64,000 nt of DNA, taken from the NCBI GenBank assembly GCA_907165135.1, contig OU015567.1, positions 1,679,001 to 1,743,000 on the forward strand, in the 5' to 3' direction. Shown in pieces: positions 1-11,232 of the stretch (the stretch's first letter is position 1; every line of letters begins with the position of its first letter). The stretch comes from Oikopleura dioica. Lineage: Eukaryota; Chordata; Appendicularia; Copelata; Oikopleuridae. The notes under the pieces were generated by a model. That model was not told the origin of the DNA. It was given only the letters and a program-made list of their open reading frames with translations, and ran no database searches. Both the position numbers and the translations under genes were made by a program.

Positions 1-281
1 CTGCGTCTGCCGATGCTTCGACAAACGGCCTTACTTGCTAAACTGATGTTTTTTAAGAAAAAAACTGCTTTTTTTCTCCTTTTATTCATAAATAAATATA
101 ATCAAAAATACAATAAAATGGACTAAATGGGAAAGACGGAAATTTCCAAAATTCATGACGATATAGAATTATTCGCATATTCGTTCCACCTCAAGAAGCT
201 TCGACTTCGTTTAGAGACATCTCTTGTTCATAAACAGAACGTCTTTCAACTGAAGAGGATTATTTTCTTTTATTTGGAATA
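1..281. other. Left edge, no gene seen
   Basis: AT-rich sequence upstream of the first gene. No open frame with splice sites or RNA gene could be supported. It may hold the promoter of the gene beginning at 282, but no clear TATA element was seen. Confidence 0.5.
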
Positions 282-1700
282 ATGAAGAAACGAGATTTTT
301 GGATTACGGTCGCTACAATTATCATCTTCCTAGGTAATATAATTTACTAAAAATCTGCCGCGACTGTATTTATAATTAAAGCTGCTGGTCTCACGATCGT
401 TGATCAGTTTTTCCCGTTTTCTTCACTTTTTGAAAATAAAGAATTCATGGATCACGTTACAGGTAGTGAAGTAAAGACTGTTCAGACCATTTTTTTCTTT
501 GTTTTTTTCAGAAAATCATCCTCTTTCGAAAAGAGCCTTGACCCAAATAGAATTGACCGACTACTGCGCCTCGAACAATCTCAGCATTCCGTATGTCCGA
601 GAAAAGGACGATTTTGAAATGCTGATCTTTGCTTGGCGTCCCTGTACCTTTCATATGATCAACAGAATCGAAGCGTTGGGGCAGTCAAATTACCGAATTT
701 TTTTTCCGAATGGCGAGCCCATCAAACAGTTAGAATTTATTCAGAACAAATCTTCCCCCTAAAATTTCTTTCAGTGATTTTTTTGAGAAAGTAAGTGTCT
801 CAACAAACTTCGACCCAGTTCAAGACACAGATGATGTTTATAAGAGTCATCGTTTGGAAGTACTTCACTTTGAAAAAGAAGATGAGAGCAATTTATTCAA
901 ACTTTCTCGCGAGTTTACATTTAGCGATGCTTATGCTTACATCAGTTATGCTCGAATATGCAAGGCTAACGGAAAGAAAATTGTCCGAACTCTCGGGAAA
1001 GACGATAAAATCAAAGAATACTCGAAGTATTACGCAGTCAATCACCAAAATAGTACCTTCATCTTTTACATTTACAGGTAAAAATTGAACGATGAAATTT
1101 AAAGAATAGGAAATTAAAAAAATTAAGACTAATGGATGCGAATGAAACCCAGACTTGCTCATCCGACTTTATTTTTTCTCCGAAAAATCCCGAAGACCTC
1201 CAAATCCTCAAGAAAATCTTCAATCATATTGATTTCCAAGCGCTTGGTGTCTACGAGGTTCGGCTCTTTTTTACTACTTCAATTCTAATTCTGTTTTAGA
1301 GATACAGACACACGCTTATTTTCGACATTGAAAAAGTGAATCAAACTCATTTTCATTCGCGACGTCAAAATAAAACGCTCGACTACTCCTTTTTTGAAAA
1401 TACCGGCTTGATGGATCGCTTGAATGTCAAATTTGAAGACAAGGAAGACTACGACTCTGTTCTTTTTGGAAAAGAAGTTGACACGCCTACAGACTATTAT
1501 CTCCACCTTGGCCAAAGGTACTTGTTCTTCTTTCTTTTCTTTGAATTTTAAGCTCGCGAAAATTGCGCGAGTTTTGTTTTCCTCCGCTTGATGAGCCCGC
1601 TCGCTTTCCCTGGATCTACGAGGGCCTAAACGAAATGGAGAAAAAAGAAGCAAAAGATAAAGTAAACGACAGACCAACTATTGAAGCTGATCGTGAATGA
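282..1700 (+). CDS. Uncharacterised type II membrane or secreted protein
   Basis: Six exons join in frame: 282-333, 512-728, 775-1077, 1128-1257, 1300-1517 and 1553-1700, giving about 355 residues. Introns 2 to 5 are 35 to 50 bp with GT-AG ends; the first is 178 bp. The N-terminus (MKKRDFWITVATIIIFL) is a short basic stretch followed by about 13 hydrophobic residues, so it is either a signal anchor or an uncleaved signal peptide. The rest is soluble, rich in charged and aromatic residues, with no obvious cysteine pattern. I do not recognise the family; the type II topology with a lumenal domain would suit a Golgi enzyme, but no catalytic motif was seen. AATAAA-like signals lie just after the stop (about 1703 and 1735). 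Confidence 0.75.
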
Positions 1701-1838
1701 TTGAATAAATTGTCGATGAAACAGATCTATTCTGTCAATAAAAACTCGCAAAAAAAAATTACCCATGATTCATTATTTATCTTATTTTGCACCAGGAAAT
1801 CAACATTGGCGCTTGAGTTCGTTTGTGCACCGATTTAA

Positions 1839-2664
1839 GGGTGTCAACAACGATCGAATAAGGGTCTCTCTTATGATTCGACCAATAAATATCTTTTTAT
1901 TCAGCTTACAAGGATTCCAAATCTTTTTCAGATCTGAAATATCTCATCTAGAACACGAGATATGAAACATTCTATAGGCGCGCTAATGCACTAGCGCTTG
2001 AGCTACTGAAGTAGAAATGCACTATTAGAAAGGTGATTTTTTAATTTCCGGTTTTATACATCAAACTATATATTAAAAAAATCTCTATTCGCTGATACCA
2101 ATATTGATAAGATCAGGCAATTTTTTCAAGTTCGAACTGCGCGCCAAAAGTCGCAAACACCTGCTCTTTGGCGCCGGAAAAGATGATTAAGGGATTAATC
2201 AGCATACAATCTGAGCGCACCGGGTGATTGCCGAGGTATTAAACTATTATCCCTGTGAAAATACGAATATTCGAGCTTTAGAAACACCACTTAAATCGAG
2301 CACAAAAAATCGGAAAATCGTATGTTTACATAATGCATGCTGTCCGGATGCATGCATGCAAAATCGAAAAAAGGGCTTTCAGAGGCGTCGTACTTTTGTC
2401 TGAAGATTCTTCACTGAAAATTTCAGATTCACATCTCATCTAGAATTCTAGTAACGGGGGTCAAAAGTTACCCCTATTTTGTATAAAACGGGCTTCCTTT
2501 GAAGTCGGCGGGAGGATTAACGAGAGTACTAATCCAAAATCGGGCTTTCAGAGGCGTCACAAAAGGGTTTAAACTTTCTTTTGACATATGAAGAATCTTG
2601 AACAACCCAACTTAAGGTACCTCTACCGGGGTCAAAAGTTGGCCGAAAATCGTTGTTGACACCC
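1839..2664. mobile_element. TTAA-flanked inverted-repeat element (826 bp, non-autonomous)
   Basis: The two ends are exact inverted copies: GGGTGTCAACAACGAT at 1839-1854 and its reverse complement at 2649-2664. Each is flanked outside by TTAA (1835-1838 and 2665-2668), as expected for a 4-bp TTAA target duplication. No transposase frame is present. Inside are two related direct-repeat units near 2375-2470 and 2543-2640, sharing GGGCTTTCAGAGGCGTC at their start and GGGGTCAAAAGTT at their end. TTAA targets are typical of piggyBac-like elements, but the terminal bases do not match the usual piggyBac start, so the superfamily is left open. Confidence 0.7.
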
Positions 2665-2726
2665 TTAACCCTTGATTTTTTTTTCAAAAATTGCAAAGAA
2701 AAAAAATAAACAAAAAGAAAGAGAAG

Positions 2727-3420
2727 ATGCAACGACTAAAGAATATTTTCTCCGCCATGGTCACTCCAGGTTTATTTCTATTGAAAGTTCGTTTTTTTTC
2801 AAAAAAAAATTAAGCACAGTCTGTTGAAATGGACCCCTCAATTTTCTTCGGCTCAAAGTGGTGGACAATCAATGATAATGTCATGGGAGGCGTCAGGTAA
2901 ACTCATCAACGCATACCAGCTTTCTTTTTCACTTCTTTCTTTTTAGCACAGGAAAAGTGGAGAAAATAGACGAGATGCTAAAATTCACCGGACAATTGTC
3001 GAACGATTTCAACGGCGGATTCGCGAGCTGTCGGACGAAATTCAAGGCCGGGACAATGAAAGGTTTCAAAGGGATTGAAGTCGAAGTCAAAGGATCCGCA
3101 CGAACTTTCCAAGCCAGATTCAATCCTGCTTTTTCGACTCAACTCGGTCGATACTCGCGGGTAAGCAAACGATAGAAACAAATATGGCCTCGCAATCCTT
3201 GCATTAGGGTTCGTACATGACGACTTTTGACGTGACTGAAGAATGGCAGCTCATCCGAATTCCGTTCGAAAAGACCACTTTCGACTGGAAGGGCCATCAG
3301 ATCAAGGACGTACCGAAAATAAAACCTGAAACTCTTGTCGGATGCGGTTTTCTACTCTACGATCAAATTTACGACAAACCATTTGAATTGTACTGCAAAA
3401 ACATGAAGGGATACAAATAA
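2727..3420 (+). CDS. NDUFAF1: CIA30-domain protein, probable complex I assembly factor 1
   Basis: Four exons (2727-2769, 2815-2896, 2947-3160, 3208-3420) give 183 residues. The family motif W-x-NDxVMGGxS is split across an intron (WWTINDNVMGGVS), followed by FTGQLS, NGGFASCRTKF, a GSARTF strand and the C-terminal WQLIRIPFEK and GFLLYDQ strands of the CIA30 beta-sandwich. NDUFAF1 works in mitochondria on the membrane arm of respiratory complex I. The protein is short and lacks the long N-terminal extension of vertebrate NDUFAF1; MQRLKNIFSAMV could be a minimal targeting peptide. A different CIA30-family role cannot be excluded. AATAAA overlaps the stop codon. Confidence 0.8.
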
Positions 3421-4071
3421 AGAAATTCATTTATCACGTGTTATTTCCTTTTGCTGAATACGAAAAGAGACAAAAGTTTGAAGTGAAAACTCTACGCGGA
3501 GACTAAACTATAAATCAAAAATCCTTACTCTTGTCTTCTCGCTTTTGATGATAGTTTCCAATAACCCAGTTCTAGAGATATGACGGAAAACATCGAAGGA
3601 AAGGGTCAAAAATGATAAAAAGGAGGAAAAGGAAGAAAATCGTAGTTCAAGAGAAAAGAATGATCGCTTGAAAAGATTCTAATGATTATGCTGCTCAGCT
3701 GATGGCAAATTTATTTTCCAAACACGCGAGAAAGGGAGACATCGAAGTGCCAAAATTCGATGAATTTTTGGACGAAAAACCTTCTGATGGGAAAATTCAA
3801 ATAGAAATTCGTCGACCAAGGCTCTCTTAAAAATATTTTCCTCATTGATTTAATGGAGTCTAAAAGGTCCTCAATAAGGAGCCTTATTTAACAGAGGCAA
3901 TAAGGAAACAGAATTCGTCGATGCAAAGATGCCTAAAGTCTTGCTTTTCCAATCTTGCCCCTTTTTTCTTTTTTTAAAGAAAAGATTTATAAGGGGTAAA
4001 GCCAAAGGTAGTTATCGCTACTTTTAGCCCGGGTTGATAATATTTAAAAAGTAAGAGGGCGGAAACAGGAT
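3421..4071. other. Intergenic stretch with one possible small ORF
   Basis: No convincing gene. An open frame of 43 codons on the plus strand at 3702-3830 (starting MANLFSKHARKGDIE) has a plausible composition and could be an exon of the next gene, but no splice partner was found. The remainder is purine-rich and AT-rich. Confidence 0.35.
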
Positions 4072-5643
4072 ATGTCCGTTTTTAATAAAGAGAACAAAGC
4101 GTTGATTGATAATTTGAGAAACAGTCTGTCATCGAGAAAGTCAGGGATTGGGCGAAGTGATAAGGGTGTCATCTCGTGAAAAAAACAATAATTCTAGCGA
4201 GGAAAATGCCATTTTTTAATGTCAGTAGAGAGAAAATCAACGAGATCGAAAAGTTCAGCGTCCAAGTAAGAGCTTCTTTTTTATGAGTTGACACCCTTAT
4301 TGCCAGAAAAATGTCCCGGATTCGAGAGCTTCTCGGGCCGAAAAAATGGCAGAGCTGAGGTCAAAAGTCATGAGCGGGGGATATGGAAAAGCCCCTCAAG
4401 AAGACTATTCCAACAAGAATTCTAGAGAGAATATTTCTTCACCCGAATCATCAGATACCGAGACAGAAAACGAAGAGCTCGAAGAAAAAACTGACCCAGG
4501 TAAGATCACAAATCATCATAACAGGGACCTTCAACAGCTTTAACGACCCTGTACTTCTTAGCAAGTTCTCCTTTCTACTTTTCACATCGTTTTTTAGTTT
4601 TGAAAAATGACGAGATCGAGCAGAAGGAGCAGCTTGAACAAAATTCTAGCGAGAAAACTAGGCTGCACGGTTCAAGAATTGACCAACGAAAGATTTGATG
4701 ATAGAAGCCATTTGAAAATAGTTTCAACGAGAAAATAAATTTGCAAAAAATGGACTTTTATCATCATCAAAAATAAAGTCCTGAGGAAATCCCAAAGACA
4801 CCTTCTCCCGAACCAGCGCCTGAACCGATCATTGAGCCAGAACCAGCGCCAGAACCAGAACCAGTCTTTGAACCAGTTAGAGAACCAGAAGAACCAAGGA
4901 GAGCAGTCATTGCTCCTCCGAAGCCTCCCTCTCCTACGCCCCTGAAATCCGATAAAATAGAGCTACCGCCAAATCCAGCAGGGCTTGAAAACTCACAAAT
5001 AGCTGACGAAGCAATAACTTGCAGTGGATTCTTGAGCGAAAGTGTCCCCTGGTAAGTATTTTTATTTTCGATCAAGTTCAACTTTCGTCAAGCTTTCCTT
5101 ACTACGCGCGTCTGAACTCCGATAAATGCTGGGTATCCGATCAAGCTCCCGGTTCAAAAACTTTTCTTCAAATCGACCTTGGCTCTGATAAGTCGATTTC
5201 ACATGTCGCTACTCAGGGTCAAGCACCGCACATGCAAGGATTGCAAAATACAGTCAATCGATGGGTTACAGCTTTTTATGTTCAATACTCCAACGATGGG
5301 CAGAAGTGGAAATTGTACAAGGCAAGGCTGGAAAGACAGTACATGACGACTTTTGTTGGGAATAGTGAGCACAGGTAAATATCAACGTCTTCAAATAATT
5401 TGAGACTTTTCCAAATCATTAAAAACGGAATTTATGTTTGTTTATCAACAAAAAACCCCACAGAAATCATTTCCGTTATGCGAAACACCCATATTTATGG
5501 TCTCTAGAAAACATTCTTCTACTAGTGATATCAAAATCAACACATTCCAGCCGCCAATTGAATCTCGTTTCATCCGAATCGTCCCTACAAAGACCTTCAG
5601 AAACCTTCCCGCTGCCCTCCGCTGTGAATTGTATTTATCGTGA
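4072..5643 (+). CDS. Discoidin (F5/8 type C) domain protein with repetitive N-terminal region
   Basis: The C-terminal half is a clear F5/8 C domain: it starts at the Cys of TCSGFLSESVPC, runs through YARLNSDKCWVSDQ, FLQIDLG, GLQNTVNRWVTAFYVQYSNDGQKW and TTFVGNSEHR, and ends FIRIVPTKTF...LRCELYL. Exons 4783-5052, 5095-5374 and 5513-5643 carry it, after introns of about 40 and 140 bp. Upstream, an acidic stretch of Glu-Pro repeats (about 4800-4890) links to several short exons (from ATG 4072; 4309-4502; 4599-4671) rich in Lys, Glu and Ser. Those short exons look like degenerate tandem copies with period about 225 bp, and two of their junctions are unresolved. There is no clear signal peptide, although discoidin domains are usually extracellular and bind lipid or glycans. 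Confidence 0.7.
4161..4299. repeat. Short inverted-repeat element related to the 1839-2664 element
   Basis: TAAGGGTGTCA at 4161-4171 is mirrored by TGACACCCTTA at 4289-4299, the same terminal sequence as the larger element to the left. It lies where introns of the discoidin gene fall; its ends coincide with a possible donor and a region just upstream of an acceptor. Confidence 0.5.
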
Positions 5644-5735
5644 AAATTATTTGTTTACTCATGTGGAAATTTGTTTGCAGACCTTTTGAGAAACTCAAAT
5701 TATGAACTGTAAAAAGAGGAAATAAAAGCAAAAAT

Positions 5736-7984
5736 ATGCGAAGAGTTTTCGTTTTGTTTTTCGTACTTTTTTCCAATGCAAAAGAGATAAACCAGACAGA
5801 AGTCAATGTTGCTCGTGATGCTGTGCAAAGAAGGCCAGAGCTGAATATTGACCTTGAATGTGAGGAAATCAACGAAGAAGAAGAGACGGTAACAGACTCA
5901 GAAGGAGTGGCTGTGAGACTCAATCTCAGATGCTTTTCGAAGGGTTTTAATATGACAAGCGAAAACAAACAGGTCCTTGGAAATATTCTTGAAAATCTTA
6001 ACGAATTGAAAAACTCGACGGGGGAAAACTCAACGATTTCTGACTTGAAAATTTCAAAAGAAATTTTGAATGAAAGAATTCAAGAATTTCAAACATTGAG
6101 CCGGGAAGAGAAAGTCGAAAAACTTGCGAATATGTGCTGGAAAATGCTTGTCTCCTACTCCGAATTGCCAAGGCAAATTCGACATGCGCAGGCGAAAAGA
6201 TGTCATCGATGTCGAAATTTCATCAAAATTTACAAGGAAAAGCAAGATCTCAAGCACTTTGCATCCATTCCACGCTGTCCGTCATTGCAACGGACTTTTG
6301 GCGCGAAAAATCTCCGGCGAGAGCAGTCGAAGTCAACTTCAGATTCAGAAGGAATTGTTGGGCGAGGACCGAGGCCGAAATGGGTTCCTACAACCACAAC
6401 AACAACGACTGAAAAAAGTTCTTGGGGAACATCAACTATTTCAACAACAACCACCACAAGAACAGAGCAGAAACTGTCAACAAAGTCAACAAAGATGATA
6501 AGAAAAACCTCCCCAACCTTCAGACCAACAAGCAGAACGACCGGAAAGCCAACAACAACCACAAGCAAACGAACCACTATTTCCACGACAACAACGACAA
6601 CTTCAACAGCCACGACAACAACAACCATACAAACAACCAAAACAACGACCACAACAACGACCACAACGACGACCACAACAAGTTCACCAAATGATGATTC
6701 AGAAGGCTTCTTTGACTATTTCTCGTCAGATTCAAGTAGTTATCGAGGCCGAAGTTTGCATGATATGGATAATGAATGCGAGCAATTATCATCTTTTATG
6801 ACAGATTCTGTTTGGCTGACCTGGGTATGTTTTGAAAATGAATAGATAAGAAGATTTCTAGTAGAGCTCTTGTGATAAAAAATGCAATGGTGGTGTTCGA
6901 ACTCGGCAGAGATGCAAGAATGGGGAAGTAGAGGAAATATACGGTAAGAAAAAATGATCAAATTAGACAAAAATGATTTAAGACTTTGAACAATGCAACT
7001 CGGAGCCATGCAAAGTTCCTGATATCGGTTGGTCTATGGCGCTAGAAAATGGAGATCATGGAAGAATCGTGATGATAAATCATTCTTACCGAAAAGTCGG
7101 GACTCTGTGCAAAAACTCAAATGATCGACGAATCAGATCTATTCATGCGGACGATCTTTGGTAAGAACTTTTCGGATAAATCTTGAAATTTTGGATTCTA
7201 AGCAAGGAAATGGGCTTCAAGGGATCAAAAAGCCGCCGAGAATACTTTGGAGCTGCTTTGCAAATGATCTCAAAACTCGATTCTTCTAAAATTCATCGTC
7301 TTCCTTTCTTGGCAAATGGATACGCTAAAGAGAGCTTCAATCAAATCTACCAGCTCAGAAAGTCTGACCGAGCTTTTAGAGATATAAAAGAGGGCGAACT
7401 TGGCTGCATAATGGGAAAAACTGATGTGATTCTCAGCTGCGAAAAGGTCGATGATAGAGTGAGTAGAAGGTTCGACGAGGCAAGTTGGTCAGAATGGACA
7501 GCTTGGGGAACTTGTGAGAATGATTCTAGAAGTAGATACAGGTAAGTCATTTTAAAAATCATAAAATCAGAATAAATTTTTCACAAGGGAAGATTTTCAA
7601 TCACGTAGTTGTGATAATAACTTTCTATATTTTCTAACCCATCGCATTTTGGTGTTCGTAGGTTTTAATTTTTAATGTCTTAGAATTTGCCGCGATGAAA
7701 ATAAACTTCCTGCAAGATCACAAATTGCAAGAACCCTCCACAAATGCCCAATCTCTCAACTCTCCGATTTCTACGAAGAAGAATCCTGCGAGAGCCCAAA
7801 AAGCCTGTTCGACTTCAGCCTCTATGATTTCTCCCAATACGAAAACCTCGATTATTACTCCAGCTCATATTCCTCAAGCTACGAAATGTCCGAACTGACA
7901 GTTGACGAAAGTGACTACAACTACGAAACTGTCAAAGTTCAGCGAAAAGTCCAAAAGACCACAATCACTCGAACGAACGAATAA
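5736..7984 (+). CDS. Secreted Thr-rich protein with TSP type-1 and SRCR-like domains
   Basis: Five exons. Residues 1-15 form a signal peptide (MRRVFVLFFVLFSNA). A charged Cys-containing region of about 190 residues follows, then a mucin-like Thr/Ser tract (about residues 215-330) of ACA/ACC codons. Next is a TSP1 repeat beginning WLTWSSCDKKCNGGVRTRQRC and ending CNSEPC, split by introns at 6823-6869 and near 6944. The following segment has the SRCR pattern (KVGTLCKN...DDLCKEMGF), and a second TSP1-like start, WSEWTAWGTC, is near the end of the fourth exon (7182-7542). The last exon (7684-7984) is Cys-poor and rich in Ser and Tyr. All parts point to an extracellular adhesive protein. A larvacean house component is possible but not shown. 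Confidence 0.75.
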
Positions 7985-8412
7985 ACTCAATGAACCTTTT
8001 CTCAAATGTTTTATAATTCACTTGCAGGTTAAATTGATTATTTCGGCTCTTAAAAACGTCGGACGTTTCAGGCGCAAAAAGCGTGATCAACATTCGAAAT
8101 GCAATGATTCAATTGCGGGTAATCATAGTCGGTAGACGCGGCGGAAATGCGCTGACATTTAACCTGGCGCTTTAAAATCAAAAGGGAGGCTTAGTGAAAG
8201 CCAATTATCTTGATACACAAGATAAGGCAATAAACGCGTTTTATAGAGAGAGTGGACATGAAATTGCTCAGGAAGGATATACAAATAGTCTTGAAGCAAG
8301 AGCTCAAAATTAAACGGCATAACTGTAAGAAAAATAAGCGTAAAAAAAGCTTAGACTTTCCAATTTGCCTCATTTATTCTATAAAAAAGGCATAAAGTTA
8401 TCTTTTGTAAAG

Positions 8413-11061
8413 CTCTATAATTCTTTCCGCCTCGGCCGAATGGCAACAACCAGCCTACTCCGAGGTCCTTTCCCGATTCAACCAGAAAAGCGGTGGATGG
8501 GGCGCCCCAGAAGGACGAGTTGCAGCTCTGCACTCACTTTGCCCTCCCCTCAATCCTGTTGAGAACGCTGAGATCATCTGCGATCAAGCAACTTGTGCTG
8601 TGAAATGTAATGAAGGGTTTGTTCCAATCGGGCGAAGACGAACAAAGTGCCGATTCAACAATACCAACCAGTTTTTCTGGAAGAAACAGCTCGGGGGATG
8701 CGATACCTGCCCTGATCTCGCGGCTCCACCAGGTTAAAAATGCTCATTTTATCCTTTTGAACCATTTATCTAGCTGGAATGACTATGACATGTGGTCTCA
8801 ACGCCAAAAACCGCAAGAAATGCACTCTAAGCTGCGATAACGGCGGTCTCGTCTCTGCTGGTGAGTTGACGAAAGCACGACTTCATGCAGTATGCTCTTG
8901 TCCTCGACCTGACAGAACTTGCCGCTGGAAGAACCGAGTTTTCGGTGAAATTGATGATGCTGGAATCGCTGAGCTCGTCTGCCTTGAGCCAACAACTACT
9001 CAAGCTCCCGGTACAACTACTACGCAGGCTCCAGCTTAGGGTCTTACATTCTTAGCGCAAAAATTCGGCTTTAACCGCTTTATGCACCACTCAATTTTTT
9101 TTTATTAAATTTGCTTATATTTTTTCCAATAACAATATTCTTACAAATAAAACCCTTTCGATCAGGAACAACTACCACTCAGGCTCCAGTTTCGGGGTGT
9201 ATGGTCGCTTGAAATAATATTCTCGCTTGCTCGCATGCTTTTTAAATCAAATAGTCTTTTTTCCAACCCCTTTTTCCAGGCACCACTACAACCCAGGCTC
9301 CAGGTACAACAACAACCCAGGCTCCAGGTACAACAACCACACAGGCCCCAGGAACAACCACTCAAGCACCTGGCCCAACAACAACTACCCAGGCGCCCGT
9401 TACGACCACTACTAAAGCTCCCGCTACCACCACAACTGGCGCTTTCTCCTTCAACTCTGATGGCACTGGAGGCACTGTTCCTGCCCCTGCTCTTCGTCAT
9501 TACGCCGTTGTCAATGGAGAAGCCAACGCCGCCGCTACTGGCCATGGTCCCCACGCTGCCGATGGTCAAGTCTGCGCTGACGGAGGCTACCTCGCCGTTG
9601 GAGTTTCTACCGCCACTGAAGGTGGTCAGATCGGTCAGTGCATTGTCAGCAAGGTGATGCCCTGCGCGACCGCTGCTCAATACCCGGCCCCTCTTGGTAA
9701 CGAGTTGAACGGTTCTGGATCCAGCTGTTCTGAGAATTTCAAGTGGGCTTGGCTCAACACTAATAATGGCCGATACTGTCACGCGGTTTCTGTCAAAGAA
9801 TCCGCTGATGGTCAATACGTCCTCGCCACCGGAACACGTCAAAGTACGACCAACAACAACCAGTACAATGGTTTTGTTGCCAAGATCAACTCTGCTACTG
9901 GCGCAACTATCTGGGAATTTGATTACACTACCGGCGCCGGAACCAGATCCGGATTTGAGACTCTTCATCTGACTTCTGATGGTGGATTCATCGTCGGTGG
10001 CTTCATTAACCGAGTTGACACTGAAAAACCAGGCTTCAAATCTGGTGGACAAGTCGATCAAGGAACGCCAGTCATGCACAAGTTCTCTGCCTCTCTCGCC
10101 GCAGCCAGCAGCGCGGGATCACCAACCCCCGAGTGGAGCTTCGTCTGTGACGGAAGCGGAAAATCGTGCAACCTCAACGACGGATCCGTCAAAAATATGC
10201 GTGTCTTCAGCGACAACGGTGTCGAGAAGGTCGTTGGTCTCCCAACCAGTCGATCTATCCTCGTTGTCCTCGACGCCGTCTCTGGTTCTGAACTCGCCTA
10301 TTCCGGCGACGGCATCAACAGCGGCTTCATCGGTGACGGAACTGCCAACGACATCGAAGTTGAAAAGAACAGCAGCGGCGCTGTCACTGGCTTCGTCACC
10401 ACCGGTCTCCGAAGCGTTCCAGTACAGACCGACAACGGCGTCAGCTGCAGCGGGGACGGCTGCTCCGTCATCACTGGTACATTCACCAAGTACAAGGCCG
10501 ATCTTTCCGCCAGCGAGTGGAAGGTCGACCTCCAAACTGGAGAATGGCCCGGTGGAGCTAACCAATTCGCCACTGTCGCTGCTACTCCTTACAAATCCCT
10601 TGTGTACACCGAGTGCTGGGGCATGACAAGCGTCAAGGATGCAGCTGGAAATCACATTGGCTACGTCGCTGCTTGTGGAACTGGTATTGAGCCTGGCTGC
10701 AACATCCACCCAGAGGTAGAGCTCTTATTGGACTAAAAGAAAATTTTGATTATTAGCCTATCCGAACGGAGTGCAACAACGATCCGCGAAAAGCATGGCG
10801 AGGAGCCGTTGCCCGAATCGATCTCGCTGGTAACCTTCTTTGGTACAGCATCAACTCTTACCAAGCTCCAAATGAAGAAGCCGGTGGCGCCATGGAATCT
10901 GGCGAGTCCGCCTCTGAATACATTTTCCAAACTCCCGAGGGCCGGTAATATCGACACCTTTTATCATTTTTCTGACAATTTTTAGAATTGTCTCGGTTAC
11001 TGATGAAGGATTTGGCGGCTTTGGTTTCTTGACCTTCGAATGTGAAGCTGGCGTCTGCTAG
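8413..11061 (+). CDS. Large secreted protein: CCP-like Cys-rich N-terminus, Thr-rich linker, long C-terminal domain
   Basis: The first recognisable coding base follows an AG at 8412. The frame then reads SIILSASA, like the end of a signal peptide, so the ATG lies in an unresolved upstream exon (8258 is one candidate). Two Cys-rich modules with sushi/CCP-like spacing follow, through 8734 and 8775-9010. Then comes a linker built of GTTTTQAP repeats, and an exon of about 1.4 kb (9282-10719) encoding a domain with repeated DGQYVLATGT- and DGGFIVGGF-like motifs suggestive of a beta-propeller. The last two exons (10757-10942 and 10986-11061) end ECEAGVC. The long exon is GC-richer and Ala/Gly-rich, typical of a highly expressed secreted protein. 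Family not recognised. Confidence 0.7.
9165..9192 (+). repeat. Extra copy of the GTTTTQAP mini-exon
   Basis: A 28-bp segment after CAG encodes the same TTTQAP unit as the linker exons on either side. Using it as an exon would need a non-GT donor to stay in frame, so it may be a decaying duplicated exon or an alternative one. Confidence 0.4.
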
Positions 11062-11232
11062 ATGAAAATTTGATTCGAATAAATTTCACTAAGAGAAATT
11101 CTGACAAGGACTTTCTTTTGCGTTGTTCATAATAACGGCACGTGAGGCTCATTTTTCATATTTTTATTCCGTCTTTTGAACAATCAGGAAAAAATTACAA
11201 GAGCAAGAAACAAGTCAATTTTCTGTGCACTA

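Noticed and set aside
6230-6676. Minus-strand open frame of almost pure Val (148 codons)
   Set aside because: It is the complement of the ACA/ACC Thr tract of the TSP1/SRCR gene and has no independent support.
9162-10709. Long minus-strand and alternate-frame ORFs over 9.2-10.7 kb
   Set aside because: The GC-rich Ala/Ser/Gly coding exon on the plus strand leaves other frames open; only the plus-strand frame joins with flanking exons.
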